Positions 16,874-24,945 of a stretch of 32,524 nucleotides of DNA are shown here, piece by piece. Position 1 is the stretch's first letter. Each line of letters begins with the position of its first letter. Source of the stretch: Synechococcus sp. CS-1330 (GTDB lineage Bacteria; Cyanobacteriota; Cyanobacteriia; PCC-6307; Cyanobiaceae); the NCBI GenBank assembly GCA_025128025.1, contig JAHLYR010000013.1, positions 1 to 32,524 on the forward strand, given 5' to 3'. The notes under the pieces were generated by a model. That model was not told the DNA's origin. It ran no database searches and was given only the letters and a program-made list of their open reading frames with translations. Position numbers and translations under genes: made by a program.

Positions 16874-18147
16874 CAGCGGCCCTGGGTCGTGCGGCCCCGG
16901 CGGGCGGCTGAGGCGCACAGCCCAAGCGAGATGAAGTTCACCAACATGGCGGATCTTCCATAACTCAGCCAGGGCAAAGGGATGCCTGTGATGGGACCGA
17001 GTCCAATGGTCATGTTGATGTTCACCACCACCTGGAACATCAGCATCGCCCCAATTCCCACCACCACCAGGGCCTCGTAGTCGCTGCGGGCCCGTCCAGC
17101 GATCTGCAGCAGGCGCCCCATCAGCAGGGCGAAACCAGCCACCACCAGCACTGAGCCGAGAAAACCGGTTTCCTCGCCAAGGGCGCTGAAGATGAAATCG
17201 GTGTGTTGCTCGGGGATAAACCGCAGCTTCGTCAGGGAGCCTTGCATTAAGCCGGTGCCCCAGATCTGCCCCGAGCCGATGCCCACGGTGCTCTGCAGCA
17301 GGTGGTAGCCGCCGCCGAGGGGATCCTGGGCGGGATCAAGAAACAGGGTGAGCCTGGCGCGCTGGTGGGGGCGCAGGCCGTGCTCCCAGAGCCAGGGGGT
17401 GGCTACTGCGAAGATCCCCTGCACGGCAAGGCTGATCGCCAGGGCAACCCGCTTCCAGGGCAGGCTCTTCCAGGCCAGCCAGCCCATCAGGGGCACCCAG
17501 CCCAGCAGCAGCCAGGGCATGGTGCCTGCCACGATCGCCGCCACAAGGGGGGAGAGCAGCAGCACCACCCAGGCCCCGGGCATTCCAGCCCAAAACAGCA
17601 TCACCAGCAGTACGGCGCCAAACACAAGCGAGCTGCCTAGGTCGGGTTGCACAAAAACCAGCAGCCAGGGCAGGGCGATCAGGCCCACTGGACGGATCAG
17701 GTCAACAGGACGATCAACCGGGTGCCTGGCTAGAACTCCGGCGAGCAGCAAGATGGCGCCCACCTTGGCGAATTCCGAGGGCTGCACATAAAAGCCGCCA
17801 ATGTTGATCCAGCTCTGGGCCCCAAGGGCGCTAGTGCCGACAACTCGAACGGCCACCAGGCTGGCGACCATGGCGATATAAATCGGCCACTTAAATGGGA
17901 TCAGCCGATCCAATGGCATTCGCGCCAGCAGTAGGGCCACCACCATGCCCACCGCCGCCGTTACCCAGTGCTGGTACCAGTCGGCGTAATTCGCTTGGCG
18001 CTGGGTGCTGGCAATCAGGATCCCGGCGATCGCCACCATTGCCAGCGGTATCCCCCAGAGGATCAGGTCCACGTCTGCCAGGGGGCTGCGCCGGCTGCTG
18101 CGGCCACTAAAAAATCGTGGGTTTCGCCGCCCCAACTGGCTCAGCAT
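16870..18147 (-). CDS. rodA: Rod-shape-determining peptidoglycan glycosyltransferase RodA (SEDS family)
   Basis: 425 residues with about ten hydrophobic segments. SEDS hallmarks: SALGAQSWINIGGFYVQPSEFAK, FVQPDLGSSLVFG, QSTVGIGSGQIWGTG, FIPEQHTDFIFSALGEETGF, and INMTIGLGPITGIPLPWLSYGRSAM near the end. RodA polymerises lipid II glycan strands with a class B PBP during elongation. FtsW is the alternative, but the short N-terminus and LGAQSWIN favour RodA. Start ATG 18147, 5 nt after the mrp stop; its stop overlaps the downstream kinase start by 4 nt. Likely an mrp-rodA-kinase operon. Confidence 0.92.
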   Translation of the reverse strand: MLSQLGRRNPRFFSGRSSRRSPLADVDLILWGIPLAMVAIAGILIASTQRQANYADWYQHWVTAAVGMVVALLLARMPLDRLIPFKWPIYIAMVASLVAVRVVGTSALGAQSWINIGGFYVQPSEFAKVGAILLLAGVLARHPVDRPVDLIRPVGLIALPWLLVFVQPDLGSSLVFGAVLLVMLFWAGMPGAWVVLLLSPLVAAIVAGTMPWLLLGWVPLMGWLAWKSLPWKRVALAISLAVQGIFAVATPWLWEHGLRPHQRARLTLFLDPAQDPLGGGYHLLQSTVGIGSGQIWGTGLMQGSLTKLRFIPEQHTDFIFSALGEETGFLGSVLVVAGFALLMGRLLQIAGRARSDYEALVVVGIGAMLMFQVVVNINMTIGLGPITGIPLPWLSYGRSAMLVNFISLGLCASAARRGRTTQGRW

Positions 18148-18152
18148 GGGCT

Positions 18153-19247
18153 TCAGGCTGGCACCAGATGGGCGGCGCTGAGTTGGTGGGCCAAAGCTAA
18201 AAAGCCCCGGGCGCTGATCGAATCGGGGTGGCTGAGCACTACGGGGCGTCCGGCATCCCCCCCCTCCCGCACGGGCATCTCCAGGGGAAGTTCGGCCAGC
18301 AGGGGCACTCCGGCTTCTTCAGCCAGGCGGGAGCCGCCGCCGCTGCCGAATAGGGCATAACGCTTATCGGGAGCGTCAGGGGGAATGAAGACGCTCATGT
18401 TTTCCACCACACCCAGCACGTCCACCCCCATCTGCAGAAACATCGCCAGGCCCCGGCGGGCATCAGCTAGGGAAACCAGCTGGGGAGTGGTGACGATGAT
18501 CGCCCCGGCCATCGGCACCGCCTGGGCGATGGTGAGCTGGGCATCACCGGTGCCAGGAGGCAGGTCGACGATCAGCACATCCCGTTCGCCCCAGTCGACT
18601 TGGTAGAGAAACTGGCGAATGATGCCGTTGAGCATCGGCCCCCGCCAGATCACGGGCTGGTTTTCCTGGATCAGCAGGCCCATCGACACCATGGCGATGC
18701 CGCAGGTTTCGATCGGTTTCATCACTTGCTGGGCGCCTTCGCCGCTCACTTCAGGCGTGCGATCAGCCACTCCCAGCATGGTGGGGGCATTCGGCCCGTA
18801 GATGTCCGCATCGAGCAAGCCCACCTTCAGGCCTGAAGCCGCCAGGGCACAGGCCAGGTTCACCGCAACCGTGCTCTTGCCCACTCCGCCCTTGCCACTG
18901 CTGACGGCGATGACCTGGCTCACCCCAGGGATGGGCTGGCGCTCTGGCAGTTGACCGCGTTCTGGCCCTTGACCATGACCTGCGGCACCGATTGGAGCGC
19001 CGCCGCTGGGCTGGTCCAATTCAATTTGAACGTCGTTGATGCCTTCAAGGGCGAGCAGGGCCGCCTTGGCCTCGGCGGCGATGCGATCACGCTGGCTCTG
19101 GGCAAAGCCAGGTAGGGCAAGCCGAAATACGGCCCGATCCTCCACAATTCGCGTCTGCTGGATCCAGCCCAGCTCGATCAGGCTGCGCCCGCTGCCGGCA
19201 TCCTGAACGGCGTTGAGGGCGGCCTGAGCCTGCTCCACAGATGCCAT
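18153..19247 (-). CDS. mrp: Mrp/ApbC-type P-loop iron-sulfur carrier ATPase
   Basis: 364 residues: an N-terminal MIP18/DUF59-like domain (about 5-80), a linker, and a ParA/MinD-like P-loop domain with the deviant Walker A GKGGVGKST (118-126) and LLDADIYGPNAPTMLG. The family binds and delivers Fe-S clusters. The CxxC that bridges a cluster in E. coli-type Mrp, expected after GVVENMS, is absent: the segment reads FIPPDAPDKRYALFGSGGG. I recall other cyanobacterial members lacking it, so this may be a lineage trait. First gene of mrp-rodA-kinase; diverges from hemF over about 110 nt (19248-19358). Confidence 0.92.
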   Translation of the reverse strand: MASVEQAQAALNAVQDAGSGRSLIELGWIQQTRIVEDRAVFRLALPGFAQSQRDRIAAEAKAALLALEGINDVQIELDQPSGGAPIGAAGHGQGPERGQLPERQPIPGVSQVIAVSSGKGGVGKSTVAVNLACALAASGLKVGLLDADIYGPNAPTMLGVADRTPEVSGEGAQQVMKPIETCGIAMVSMGLLIQENQPVIWRGPMLNGIIRQFLYQVDWGERDVLIVDLPPGTGDAQLTIAQAVPMAGAIIVTTPQLVSLADARRGLAMFLQMGVDVLGVVENMSVFIPPDAPDKRYALFGSGGGSRLAEEAGVPLLAELPLEMPVREGGDAGRPVVLSHPDSISARGFLALAHQLSAAHLVPA

Positions 19248-19358
19248 CGGAAATCCAATCAGAGACTGCGATCCTAGGGGCCCTGCCGCTGCCTTTGACC
19301 GTCAGCATGGCCGTGACAGACCCTCTCGATTACTTGTCTGGGGGGAGGCTGGGCTGAA

Positions 19359-20438
19359 ATGGTTAGACCTTTCCAGCGTCCATGTGGCGCAGCGTCGATG
19401 CCTAAGGCCCTGCTGGAATCTCCACCGGCCGACTCCCGCTCCAGGGCTAAGGCCCTGCTGATGGGCTTGCAGGACTCCATTTGCGCCGGTTTAGAAGAAT
19501 TTGATGCCGAAGGTTGCTTCGCCGAGGAGAGCTGGGAGCGTCCGGAGGGCGGCGGCGGTCGCTCCCGGGTGATGAAGGGCGGCCGCGTCTTCGAGCAGGG
19601 CGGCGTCAATTTCTCAGAGGTAGAGGGCTCGGAGCTGCCCCCCTCGATCCTCAGCCAGCGGCCGGAAGCCAAGGGGCACCGCTGGTTTGCCACCGGCACC
19701 TCGATGGTGCTGCACCCCCGCAACCCCTACATCCCCACCGTTCACCTCAACTACCGCTACTTCGAAGCGGGCCCGGTTTGGTGGTTTGGCGGCGGCGCCG
19801 ATCTCACTCCCTATTACCCGTTCCTGCAAGACGCCCAGCATTTCCACCGCACGCTCAAAGGAGCCTGCGACAGCGTTAATCCCGCTTTTTATCAGGTGTT
19901 TAAGCCCTGGTGCGACGAGTACTTCTTCCTCAAGCACCGGGACGAGACCCGCGGCGTGGGCGGCATCTTTTACGACTACCAAGATCCTCGCGGTGTGCTC
20001 TACAAGGGCCAGGACCCCGATGGGCCTGCGGCGGCTGTGAGCAACCGACTAGCCCCGGTGCCGCAGAGTTGGGAGCAGCTGTTTGCCCTGGCCAGTGCCT
20101 GCGGCAACGCCTTCCTGCCCAGCTACTTGCCGATCGCTGAGAAGCGACAGCACACCCCCTATGGCGAGCGGGAGCGCCAGTTTCAGCTCTACAGGCGGGG
20201 CCGCTATGTGGAGTTCAATTTGGTGTTTGACCGGGGCACGATTTTCGGCTTGCAGACCAACGGACGCACCGAGTCGATCCTGATGTCTCTGCCGCCCTTG
20301 GTGCGCTGGGAATACGGCTATCAGCCGGAGGCTGGCAGCCGCGAGGCCCTGCTCACAGACCTGTTCACTCGTCCCCAGGATTGGCTTGCGGACGGCTCGC
20401 TTGCGGACCGCTGCGCCCCCCATCAGGCGGTGAATTAG
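19359..20438 (+). CDS. hemF: Oxygen-dependent coproporphyrinogen III oxidase
   Basis: 359 residues. Core motifs: [77 protein letters not shown], and [34 protein letters not shown]. Converts coproporphyrinogen III to protoporphyrinogen IX with O2, for haem, chlorophyll and bilins. Start: ATG 19359 has GGAGG at 19344-19348 with a 10-nt spacer; ATG 19398, without such a site, is closer to the family N-terminus and remains possible. The C-terminus continues past the usual DWL with a 15-bp tandem repeat and overlaps the convergent amidase-like gene by 74 nt. Confidence 0.95.
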   Translation: MVRPFQRPCGAASMPKALLESPPADSRSRAKALLMGLQDSICAGLEEFDAEGCFAEESWERPEGGGGRSRVMKGGRVFEQGGVNFSEVEGSELPPSILSQRPEAKGHRWFATGTSMVLHPRNPYIPTVHLNYRYFEAGPVWWFGGGADLTPYYPFLQDAQHFHRTLKGACDSVNPAFYQVFKPWCDEYFFLKHRDETRGVGGIFYDYQDPRGVLYKGQDPDGPAAAVSNRLAPVPQSWEQLFALASACGNAFLPSYLPIAEKRQHTPYGERERQFQLYRRGRYVEFNLVFDRGTIFGLQTNGRTESILMSLPPLVRWEYGYQPEAGSREALLTDLFTRPQDWLADGSLADRCAPHQAVN

Positions 20439-21243
20439 GTGATGGGTTGCTGGTCGCTGGTGGGGTGGCCGCCAGGCCAGGAATTGCTGGGGCTGATTTC
20501 AAACCCTGCTCCAGACCCCGTTGCAAAGCTGAAACCACCCGCTCAGCGATCGCTTGGATAGCACCATTGCGGCTGCGGGGATCCCGCAGCGATGCTTCTA
20601 GCTGGCCCTCGAGTTTGCCGATCTCAAGAATGCCGATGCCCCGCTTGGGGGCGCCCAGGCCGTCGCGGAAGAGCAGGGGATAGGGGCCAAAGGCCAGCGC
20701 CAGGCTTTCGTCTAGGCGGGTTGGGGGGCGATGTAGGGGTGGAATCAGCCCCGAACCGACACCATCCGGTCCATAGGCGTCGTAGTGGATTTCCAGGGCA
20801 TATCCACCGGCTTGGGCATGGGCTTTGCCCACGCTCCAGTTGGTGCGGGGATCGTCGCCGTCAGCAATGCTGCGCAGCGGTGGGTCGTAGAAGCGGATGG
20901 CCAGACCCCGCTGCTGGCCCAGGGCCACCACCGCCTGGGCGGTGAGCAGGTTCCAATAGAGCTCGTCGCGCATGCCCGGCTGCATCGGCGCGGCTCCGCC
21001 GAGATCGACGGCCGCTCCCCCCGTGCCGGCCCCGCCAATCCCCTGGGAATCGGCATGACCCGCTAGCACCAGGATTTCGGTGCTGCTGGGCAGCTCAGCC
21101 AGGCCTCGCCAGTTTTTGCTCAGCCGGCTGCGCGGCCCTGTGAGCGGATCAAAGTTGGCTAGAGGCGGCGCTTGGGCTGCAGCGCCCCCAGCTATGGCAA
21201 GCACTCCGGTCAAGACGAAAGCCAGGGGGCGGAATCGTTTCAT
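20365..21243 (-). CDS. Secreted zinc amidase-like protein (N-acetylmuramoyl-L-alanine amidase fold)
   Basis: 292 residues with an N-terminal signal peptide (basic MKRFR, hydrophobic core to about residue 20, AAAQA cleavage site). Four potential zinc or catalytic residues are spaced as in Amidase_3 enzymes: His63 (LAGHADS), Glu94 ([12 protein letters not shown]), His153 (EIHYDAYG) and Glu207 (GILEIGKLE). A periplasmic cell-wall hydrolase is likely but substrate is inferred; the family is diverged. The last 30-40 residues are Pro/Ser/Gly-rich and lie in DNA shared with the end of hemF. Start ATG 21243, 16 nt after the CCB1-like stop, so the two are probably co-transcribed. Confidence 0.72.
   Translation of the reverse strand: MKRFRPLAFVLTGVLAIAGGAAAQAPPLANFDPLTGPRSRLSKNWRGLAELPSSTEILVLAGHADSQGIGGAGTGGAAVDLGGAAPMQPGMRDELYWNLLTAQAVVALGQQRGLAIRFYDPPLRSIADGDDPRTNWSVGKAHAQAGGYALEIHYDAYGPDGVGSGLIPPLHRPPTRLDESLALAFGPYPLLFRDGLGAPKRGIGILEIGKLEGQLEASLRDPRSRNGAIQAIAERVVSALQRGLEQGLKSAPAIPGLAATPPATSNPSPNSPPDGGRSGPQASRPQANPGDE
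20384..20413. repeat. 15-bp tandem repeat in the hemF/amidase overlap
   Basis: Two adjacent 15-bp units (GCTTGCGGACGGCTC and GCTTGCGGACCGCTG, 13 of 15 identical). Being five codons long, the repeat keeps both frames open: it adds [10 protein letters not shown] to HemF and a repeated PQA pentapeptide to the opposite protein. Confidence 0.8.
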
Positions 21244-21259
21244 GACTGCCAGGCAAGGG

Positions 21260-21820
21260 TCAGATGGGGGAGCTGAGCAGCTTGCCGTCGCTGAATAGGC
21301 CCAGCTTGGGACCCATCTCCAATTCGAGCGCAATTAGCTCATCGCGGTGGGCCCGCAGCCGCAAGGCGCTGCCCGTGGCGTTGTCATGGCTGATCAGGCG
21401 CAGCTCCAGGGTTTCGGCCCGCATCGCCCGATTGCGATAAATCAGCCCAGCCGCCGGCCCCAGCAAGGCCAGCAGCAGGGGCCACCAGCCCAGCTGGGGC
21501 AGCAGCTGGCGCAGCACCAGCCCCAGGCAGGCGGCCCCCACCGCTCCCAGCACCGAGAGCAGCACCGCCAACCAGGGACTGGCCGCCACCTCGGCGCGGA
21601 AGCAGAGGTGGCGGCGCTCGGGGTCAGTCGATTCGGCGCGCCAACCGCGTTGCAGCAGCCATTCGCTCAACTGGCTCAACACCTCCAGAGGCGGGCGCGA
21701 CGAGCGCACCTCGACTGTGGTGGTGCGGTCCTTGCTGGCGGCGCGCAAGAAAAAAACCAGTCCTACGGCTAGTAGCAGGGTGAGCAGCAGGGTGGAGCTG
21801 AGGTTGGCCATCCATCCCAT
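21260..21820 (-). CDS. CCB1-like cofactor assembly protein (cytochrome b6f maturation)
   Basis: 186 residues. An N-terminal transmembrane helix (NLSSTLLLTLLLAVGLVFFLRA), a soluble stretch (KDRTTTVEVRSSRPPLEVLSQL) with RRHLCFRAEV, two further transmembrane helices (about residues 88-105 and 113-130), and a C-terminal soluble domain of about 55 residues. This matches the cyanobacterial 'cofactor assembly of complex C subunit B' family (DUF3529), related to plastid CCB1, which helps attach haem ci to cytochrome b6. The assignment is from overall pattern, so moderate. Starts: ATG 21820 or ATG 21811 (MANLSST); the frame reaches further to 21844 without support. Confidence 0.7.
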   Translation of the reverse strand: MGWMANLSSTLLLTLLLAVGLVFFLRAASKDRTTTVEVRSSRPPLEVLSQLSEWLLQRGWRAESTDPERRHLCFRAEVAASPWLAVLLSVLGAVGAACLGLVLRQLLPQLGWWPLLLALLGPAAGLIYRNRAMRAETLELRLISHDNATGSALRLRAHRDELIALELEMGPKLGLFSDGKLLSSPI

Positions 21821-21880
21821 TGTGACGCCGCCCCTTGGGGGCATGGCTTGTCAGCATGGCAAGGCATTCGCCCTTTCCGT

Positions 21881-22558
21881 GTGATCGCTTCGCCTGCCCC
21901 CAGCAACCTGCCGGCTCCCGCCCGCTTCGCCGTGTTTGACGGTGATCTTGATGCCGAGTGGGCAGCCCTTTACGCCGGGGCTAGGGCGCTGGCGGTGGAT
22001 ACCGAGGCGATGGGTCTGATTCATGGCCGCGACCGTCTCTGCCTGGTGCAGATCTGCGACGACCACGACAACGTTTGCTGCATCCGTCTCCACCGCGGCC
22101 AGAGCTCGGCACCCAGGCTCCAGGTCTTGATGGAAAACCCGGCGATTGAAAAAGTTTTCCACTTCGCCCGCTTTGACGTGGCGGCCCTGGCTGAAAACTT
22201 GGCAATTGCCGTCGATCCGATCTTTTGCACCAAGGTGGCCAGCCGGCTGGGCCGCACCTACAGCCCTCGCCACGGCCTCAAGGAAGTGGTGCAGGAGCTG
22301 GTGGGCATTGAGCTCGACAAGCAGGCCCAGAGTTCCGATTGGGGCCGGGTGGAAGATCTCTCTGAGGTCCAGCTGGCCTACGCCGCCGGCGATGTGCGCT
22401 ACCTGCTTCCCGCTCGCGATCGGTTGGAAACCATGCTGAAGCGAGAGGAGCGTTGGCAGCTGGCTGAGCGTTGCTTTGGCTGCATCCCGGTGTTGGCCGA
22501 TCTGGATCGCCAGCGCTTTCACCTGCTCTTTGAGCACTCCACCGGCGGCAACCGCTGA
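21881..22558 (+). CDS. RNase D-like 3'-5' exonuclease (DEDDy)
   Basis: 225 residues, a single exonuclease domain with no HRDC domains, so shorter than E. coli RNase D. Catalytic residues: Asp40 and Glu42 (AVDTEAMGL), Asp99 (HFARFDVAAL), Tyr167 and Asp171 (YAAGDVRYL), i.e. the DEDDy set. It probably trims RNA 3' ends. Start: GTG 21881 places 14 residues before the conserved FAVFDGD opening; a TTG at 21848 is the alternative and there is no in-frame ATG before the domain. Upstream, the CCB1-like gene diverges. It converges with the 85-residue protein (15-nt gap). Confidence 0.87.
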   Translation: MIASPAPSNLPAPARFAVFDGDLDAEWAALYAGARALAVDTEAMGLIHGRDRLCLVQICDDHDNVCCIRLHRGQSSAPRLQVLMENPAIEKVFHFARFDVAALAENLAIAVDPIFCTKVASRLGRTYSPRHGLKEVVQELVGIELDKQAQSSDWGRVEDLSEVQLAYAAGDVRYLLPARDRLETMLKREERWQLAERCFGCIPVLADLDRQRFHLLFEHSTGGNR

Positions 22559-22573
22559 AGGGCCCCGGCCAGT

Positions 22574-22831
22574 TCAGTCCTCCACCATGAAGTTCTCGTC
22601 GCTGCCGACGGCCTCCAGCTGGGAGCTGAGCAACTCATGGTGGTTTTCGCCGCTGGCCTGGGCTTCCGCAAGCATCTGTTGGGCCAGGGTGAGCTTGGCT
22701 GCGGTTTCTTTCAGTCCCTCCTGGGCGCTGCGCACGTCGACCTTGCGGCGGGCGGCCGCCAGGCTGATGCTCAATTGGCTGGCCAACATGCCGCAGGCGG
22801 CGTTGTAGGCCCGATCGGGGATGCCGGCCAT
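22574..22831 (-). CDS. Conserved small coiled-coil protein, function unknown
   Basis: 85 residues, almost wholly helical by composition. A conserved-looking start (IPDRAYNAACGMLASQLSISLAAARRKVDV) is followed by a Gln/Glu/Ala-rich helix with hydrophobic spacing suited to a coiled coil, and an acidic tail (GSDENFMVED). No signal peptide or membrane helix. Lies 28 nt downstream of the LpxB-related gene on the same strand, so likely co-transcribed. I do not recognise a function; I believe it is shared among picocyanobacteria. Confidence 0.75.
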   Translation of the reverse strand: MAGIPDRAYNAACGMLASQLSISLAAARRKVDVRSAQEGLKETAAKLTLAQQMLAEAQASGENHHELLSSQLEAVGSDENFMVED

Positions 22832-22859
22832 GGGCGACGTAGCTGCGGGGGTGGCCGCA

Positions 22860-24110
22860 TCATCCCAGCAGCTGTTGCTCCACCAGCTCGGCTAGCTGGG
22901 CGCTGCCACCGGCGGGCCCCATCCGCGCCCGGCCCAGGGCGCCACGCCGGGCGCATTCACTGGGATCGTCGAGCAGTTGTTGCAGTTTTAGGGCTAGCTC
23001 TTGTTGGGAATGGCAGGGCATGACGGCGCCCCCCAGCAGCCGGCTCTGGCGGCGGGCAAAGCCTGGCTTGAACTGGGGCCCCGGGCCCGGCAGCGACAGG
23101 CAGGGAACCCCTAGCCCCGCTAGTTGCTCCGTGGCAGTGCCTGCAGTGGCCAGGCCCAGCTCGGCCCAGCCGGCCCAGGTGGCGAAGCGGTTTTGGCCAA
23201 GCAGCAGGGTCCAGCGGCCCAGCTGCCAGCTGCTAATTGCTCCGCTAGCGGTGCTAGCTGCTGCAGGCGCTAGGGGCGTAAAGCCCTCTTGCTCCAGCAG
23301 CTCGGCCCAGGCGGCGGCCGTGGGCGCCGATCCAGAGGCCACCAGCACGGTGCTTGGCAGCCGCGGCTGCTGGAGGCTCAGGCAGCCAAGCAGCCGGCGG
23401 GCATTGCCGAGGGCTTCGGGCAGGCGGCTGCCGGCCAGCAGGATTAGGCGCCGCTGGCTTGCCAGCCCGGCCGGCAGAGGGGTGTGGCGGAAGCCATCCA
23501 TCATTGGGTTGCCAGGAGCAAGGGCTGCCACCTTGTGGCGCCGCAGCCCTTGGGCGGTGAGCTGGTCGCGCACGGCCACGAGCCGGCAGCGCCAGCTGCC
23601 CATCAACGCCCATTCCCACGGATCCCATTCGCTGCCTTTGCAGCGGTGGTAGGAATCAGCGAGCGGTGTCGCCGCCCAGCCCGCTGGGGCCGGCGAGGCC
23701 CAGGTGTGGTCGCTTTTGGGGGTGCCGATGAAGCCGAAGCTGCCGCCGCTGCTCCAGGCGAGCAGTAGGGGCAGCAGGTCGCCAATTGCCAGCACCGGGC
23801 TGCCTTGACGGGCCGAGTGGCGCACCAGTTGCAGTTGGCGCCAGCTCAGCAGGGGCAGGCCCGCCCCGAGGTCGCGGGCCAGGCCCCTCAAGCTCTGGTT
23901 GCTGAAGCCACCACTAGGCAGCTGCAGCTGGGGGCCGATCCGCTGCAGTTGACCGGCAGCAACGCCGGCACTGAACGCCTCGCCGAGCCCCACCAGGGGC
24001 AGCACCTGGATTTCCAGGTTGGGCCGCCGCGCCCGTAGGGCCTGCAGAACCCGTTGGGCGATCAGATCCTCACCGTGGCCGTTGCTCAGAACCAGCAGAC
24101 GGGAGGACAT
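22860..24110 (-). CDS. Lipid-A-disaccharide synthase-related protein
   Basis: 416 residues, a GT-B-like glycosyltransferase relative of LpxB found in cyanobacteria and not the canonical LpxB. Seen: N-terminal LLVLSNGHGEDLIAQRVLQAL, GIGDLLPLLLAW-type loop, FIGTPKSDHTW, CKGSEWDPWEWALM, APGNPMMDG, and a C-terminal donor-binding region with ATAGTATEQLAGLGVPCLSLPGPGPQF. It may glycosylate a lipid or carotenoid; the substrate is unknown. Start ATG 24110. tRNA-Cys begins 45 nt upstream on the other strand. Confidence 0.85.
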   Translation of the reverse strand: MSSRLLVLSNGHGEDLIAQRVLQALRARRPNLEIQVLPLVGLGEAFSAGVAAGQLQRIGPQLQLPSGGFSNQSLRGLARDLGAGLPLLSWRQLQLVRHSARQGSPVLAIGDLLPLLLAWSSGGSFGFIGTPKSDHTWASPAPAGWAATPLADSYHRCKGSEWDPWEWALMGSWRCRLVAVRDQLTAQGLRRHKVAALAPGNPMMDGFRHTPLPAGLASQRRLILLAGSRLPEALGNARRLLGCLSLQQPRLPSTVLVASGSAPTAAAWAELLEQEGFTPLAPAAASTASGAISSWQLGRWTLLLGQNRFATWAGWAELGLATAGTATEQLAGLGVPCLSLPGPGPQFKPGFARRQSRLLGGAVMPCHSQQELALKLQQLLDDPSECARRGALGRARMGPAGGSAQLAELVEQQLLG

Positions 24111-24154
24111 GCCGTGGCTGATACGATCCGCTTCAGGGAGTTTGCTCCCTGGCC

Positions 24155-24225
24155 GGCGGCATGGCCAAGTGGTAAGGCAGAGGATTGCAAATCCTTTACC
24201 CCCAGTTCGAATCTGGGTGCCGCCT
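24155..24225 (+). tRNA. tRNA-Cys (anticodon GCA)
   Basis: Cloverleaf: acceptor GGCGGCA (24155-24161) with TGCCGCC (24218-24224); D stem GCC/GGC; anticodon loop TTGCAAA with GCA at 24187-24189; T arm CCCAG-TTCGAAT-CTGGG; discriminator T24225, as typical for tRNA-Cys. CCA is not encoded. Confidence 0.96.
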
Positions 24226-24251
24226 TTATTAACTGCTTCGGCTTGAAACTT

Positions 24252-24269
24252 CGCCTCATTTCAGAGGCG
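24252..24269. terminator. Hairpin between tRNA-Cys and the convergent secreted-protein gene
   Basis: Perfect 6-bp inverted repeat CGCCTC / GAGGCG with a 6-nt loop containing the stop codon of the minus-strand gene. It may limit convergent transcription. No strong T-run, so uncertain. Confidence 0.35.
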
Positions 24270-24764
24270 GGCCTGCGCTTCCCACATCTGTCCGCTGGAA
24301 TCACTGGCCTCGCACCTCAGGCGATGGCGTTCCAGCAGGCATGTTCCTTTGGCTAGCAGGGCCCGGGGCAATGTGGGCGCTGGAGATCCGTCTAATTCCA
24401 CGTTGGTGGCCACGGTGGACACATCCAGCCGGATAGGCCATTGCGGTTTGCATTCGCCATCGGCGTTGCAGCGCATCGGCTTTTGACCGGGGGGGAGCAC
24501 ACCGGCGAAGACCAGGCTTCTGCTGCCGAATAGTTGGTTGGCGGAGGTCGTCATCAGGCGCACACTCAGCAGCCCCTCCATGTTTTGTTCAAGCCGCAAC
24601 CGGACGCAGTCCTGCCCCTGTTCGCGCAGTGGCGGCAGTTGCCCCATCTGGCCCTGCCCCAGCGAGCAGCCCTTTAGCCGGATCTCCCAGCGCCCGAAGC
24701 CCCCTGCTTGGGCGGCGCTGGCCCATGCCAGCAGCATCATGCCCAGGCTGAACATTCGCGCCAT
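24261..24764 (-). CDS. Secreted Cys-containing hypothetical protein
   Basis: 167 residues with a clear signal peptide (MARMFSLGMMLLAWASAAQA, cleavage after AQA). The mature part has six Cys (KGCSLG, GQDCVRL, MRCNADGECK, KGTCLLE, LRCEAS), an even number that would allow disulfides in the periplasm. No domain recognised. It lies downstream of the 51-residue Cys-rich protein on the same strand with only 8 nt between them, so the two are probably one transcript. Confidence 0.7.
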   Translation of the reverse strand: MARMFSLGMMLLAWASAAQAGGFGRWEIRLKGCSLGQGQMGQLPPLREQGQDCVRLRLEQNMEGLLSVRLMTTSANQLFGSRSLVFAGVLPPGQKPMRCNADGECKPQWPIRLDVSTVATNVELDGSPAPTLPRALLAKGTCLLERHRLRCEASDSSGQMWEAQARL

Positions 24765-24772
24765 TGGAGTGC

Positions 24773-24928
24773 TTAGTAGCCCGAGTCGGCCACGCAGCTG
24801 CCCTGGCAGCTGATGCCATTGCTAGCGGTGCGTCCGCAGTGTTGGCAAAGAACCGGCTCGAGGGGGGGCTCTGGCTCGCTGGTGTTCTTAGCCAAGCTGG
24901 CGCAGTCGGGTGTAGGGGAATCGGTCAT
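24773..24928 (-). CDS. 51-residue Cys-rich mini-protein, possible zinc knuckle
   Basis: Short frame from ATG 24928 to TAA 24773. After a Pro/Glu-rich N-terminus (about 25 residues) come CQHC (Cys28, Cys31), GRTASNGISC (Cys40), QGSC (Cys44) and the end VADSGY. The CxxC-x8-CxxxC spacing fits a small zinc-binding module. The GRTASNGI...CVADS block looks like a conserved cyanobacterial small protein from memory. Start is supported by frame and composition only; the minus strand shows no ribosome site. It diverges from the aldo/keto reductase gene with 17 nt between starts. Function unknown. Confidence 0.72.
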   Translation of the reverse strand: MTDSPTPDCASLAKNTSEPEPPLEPVLCQHCGRTASNGISCQGSCVADSGY

Positions 24929-24945
24929 TTTGGGAGGTATCCGCT

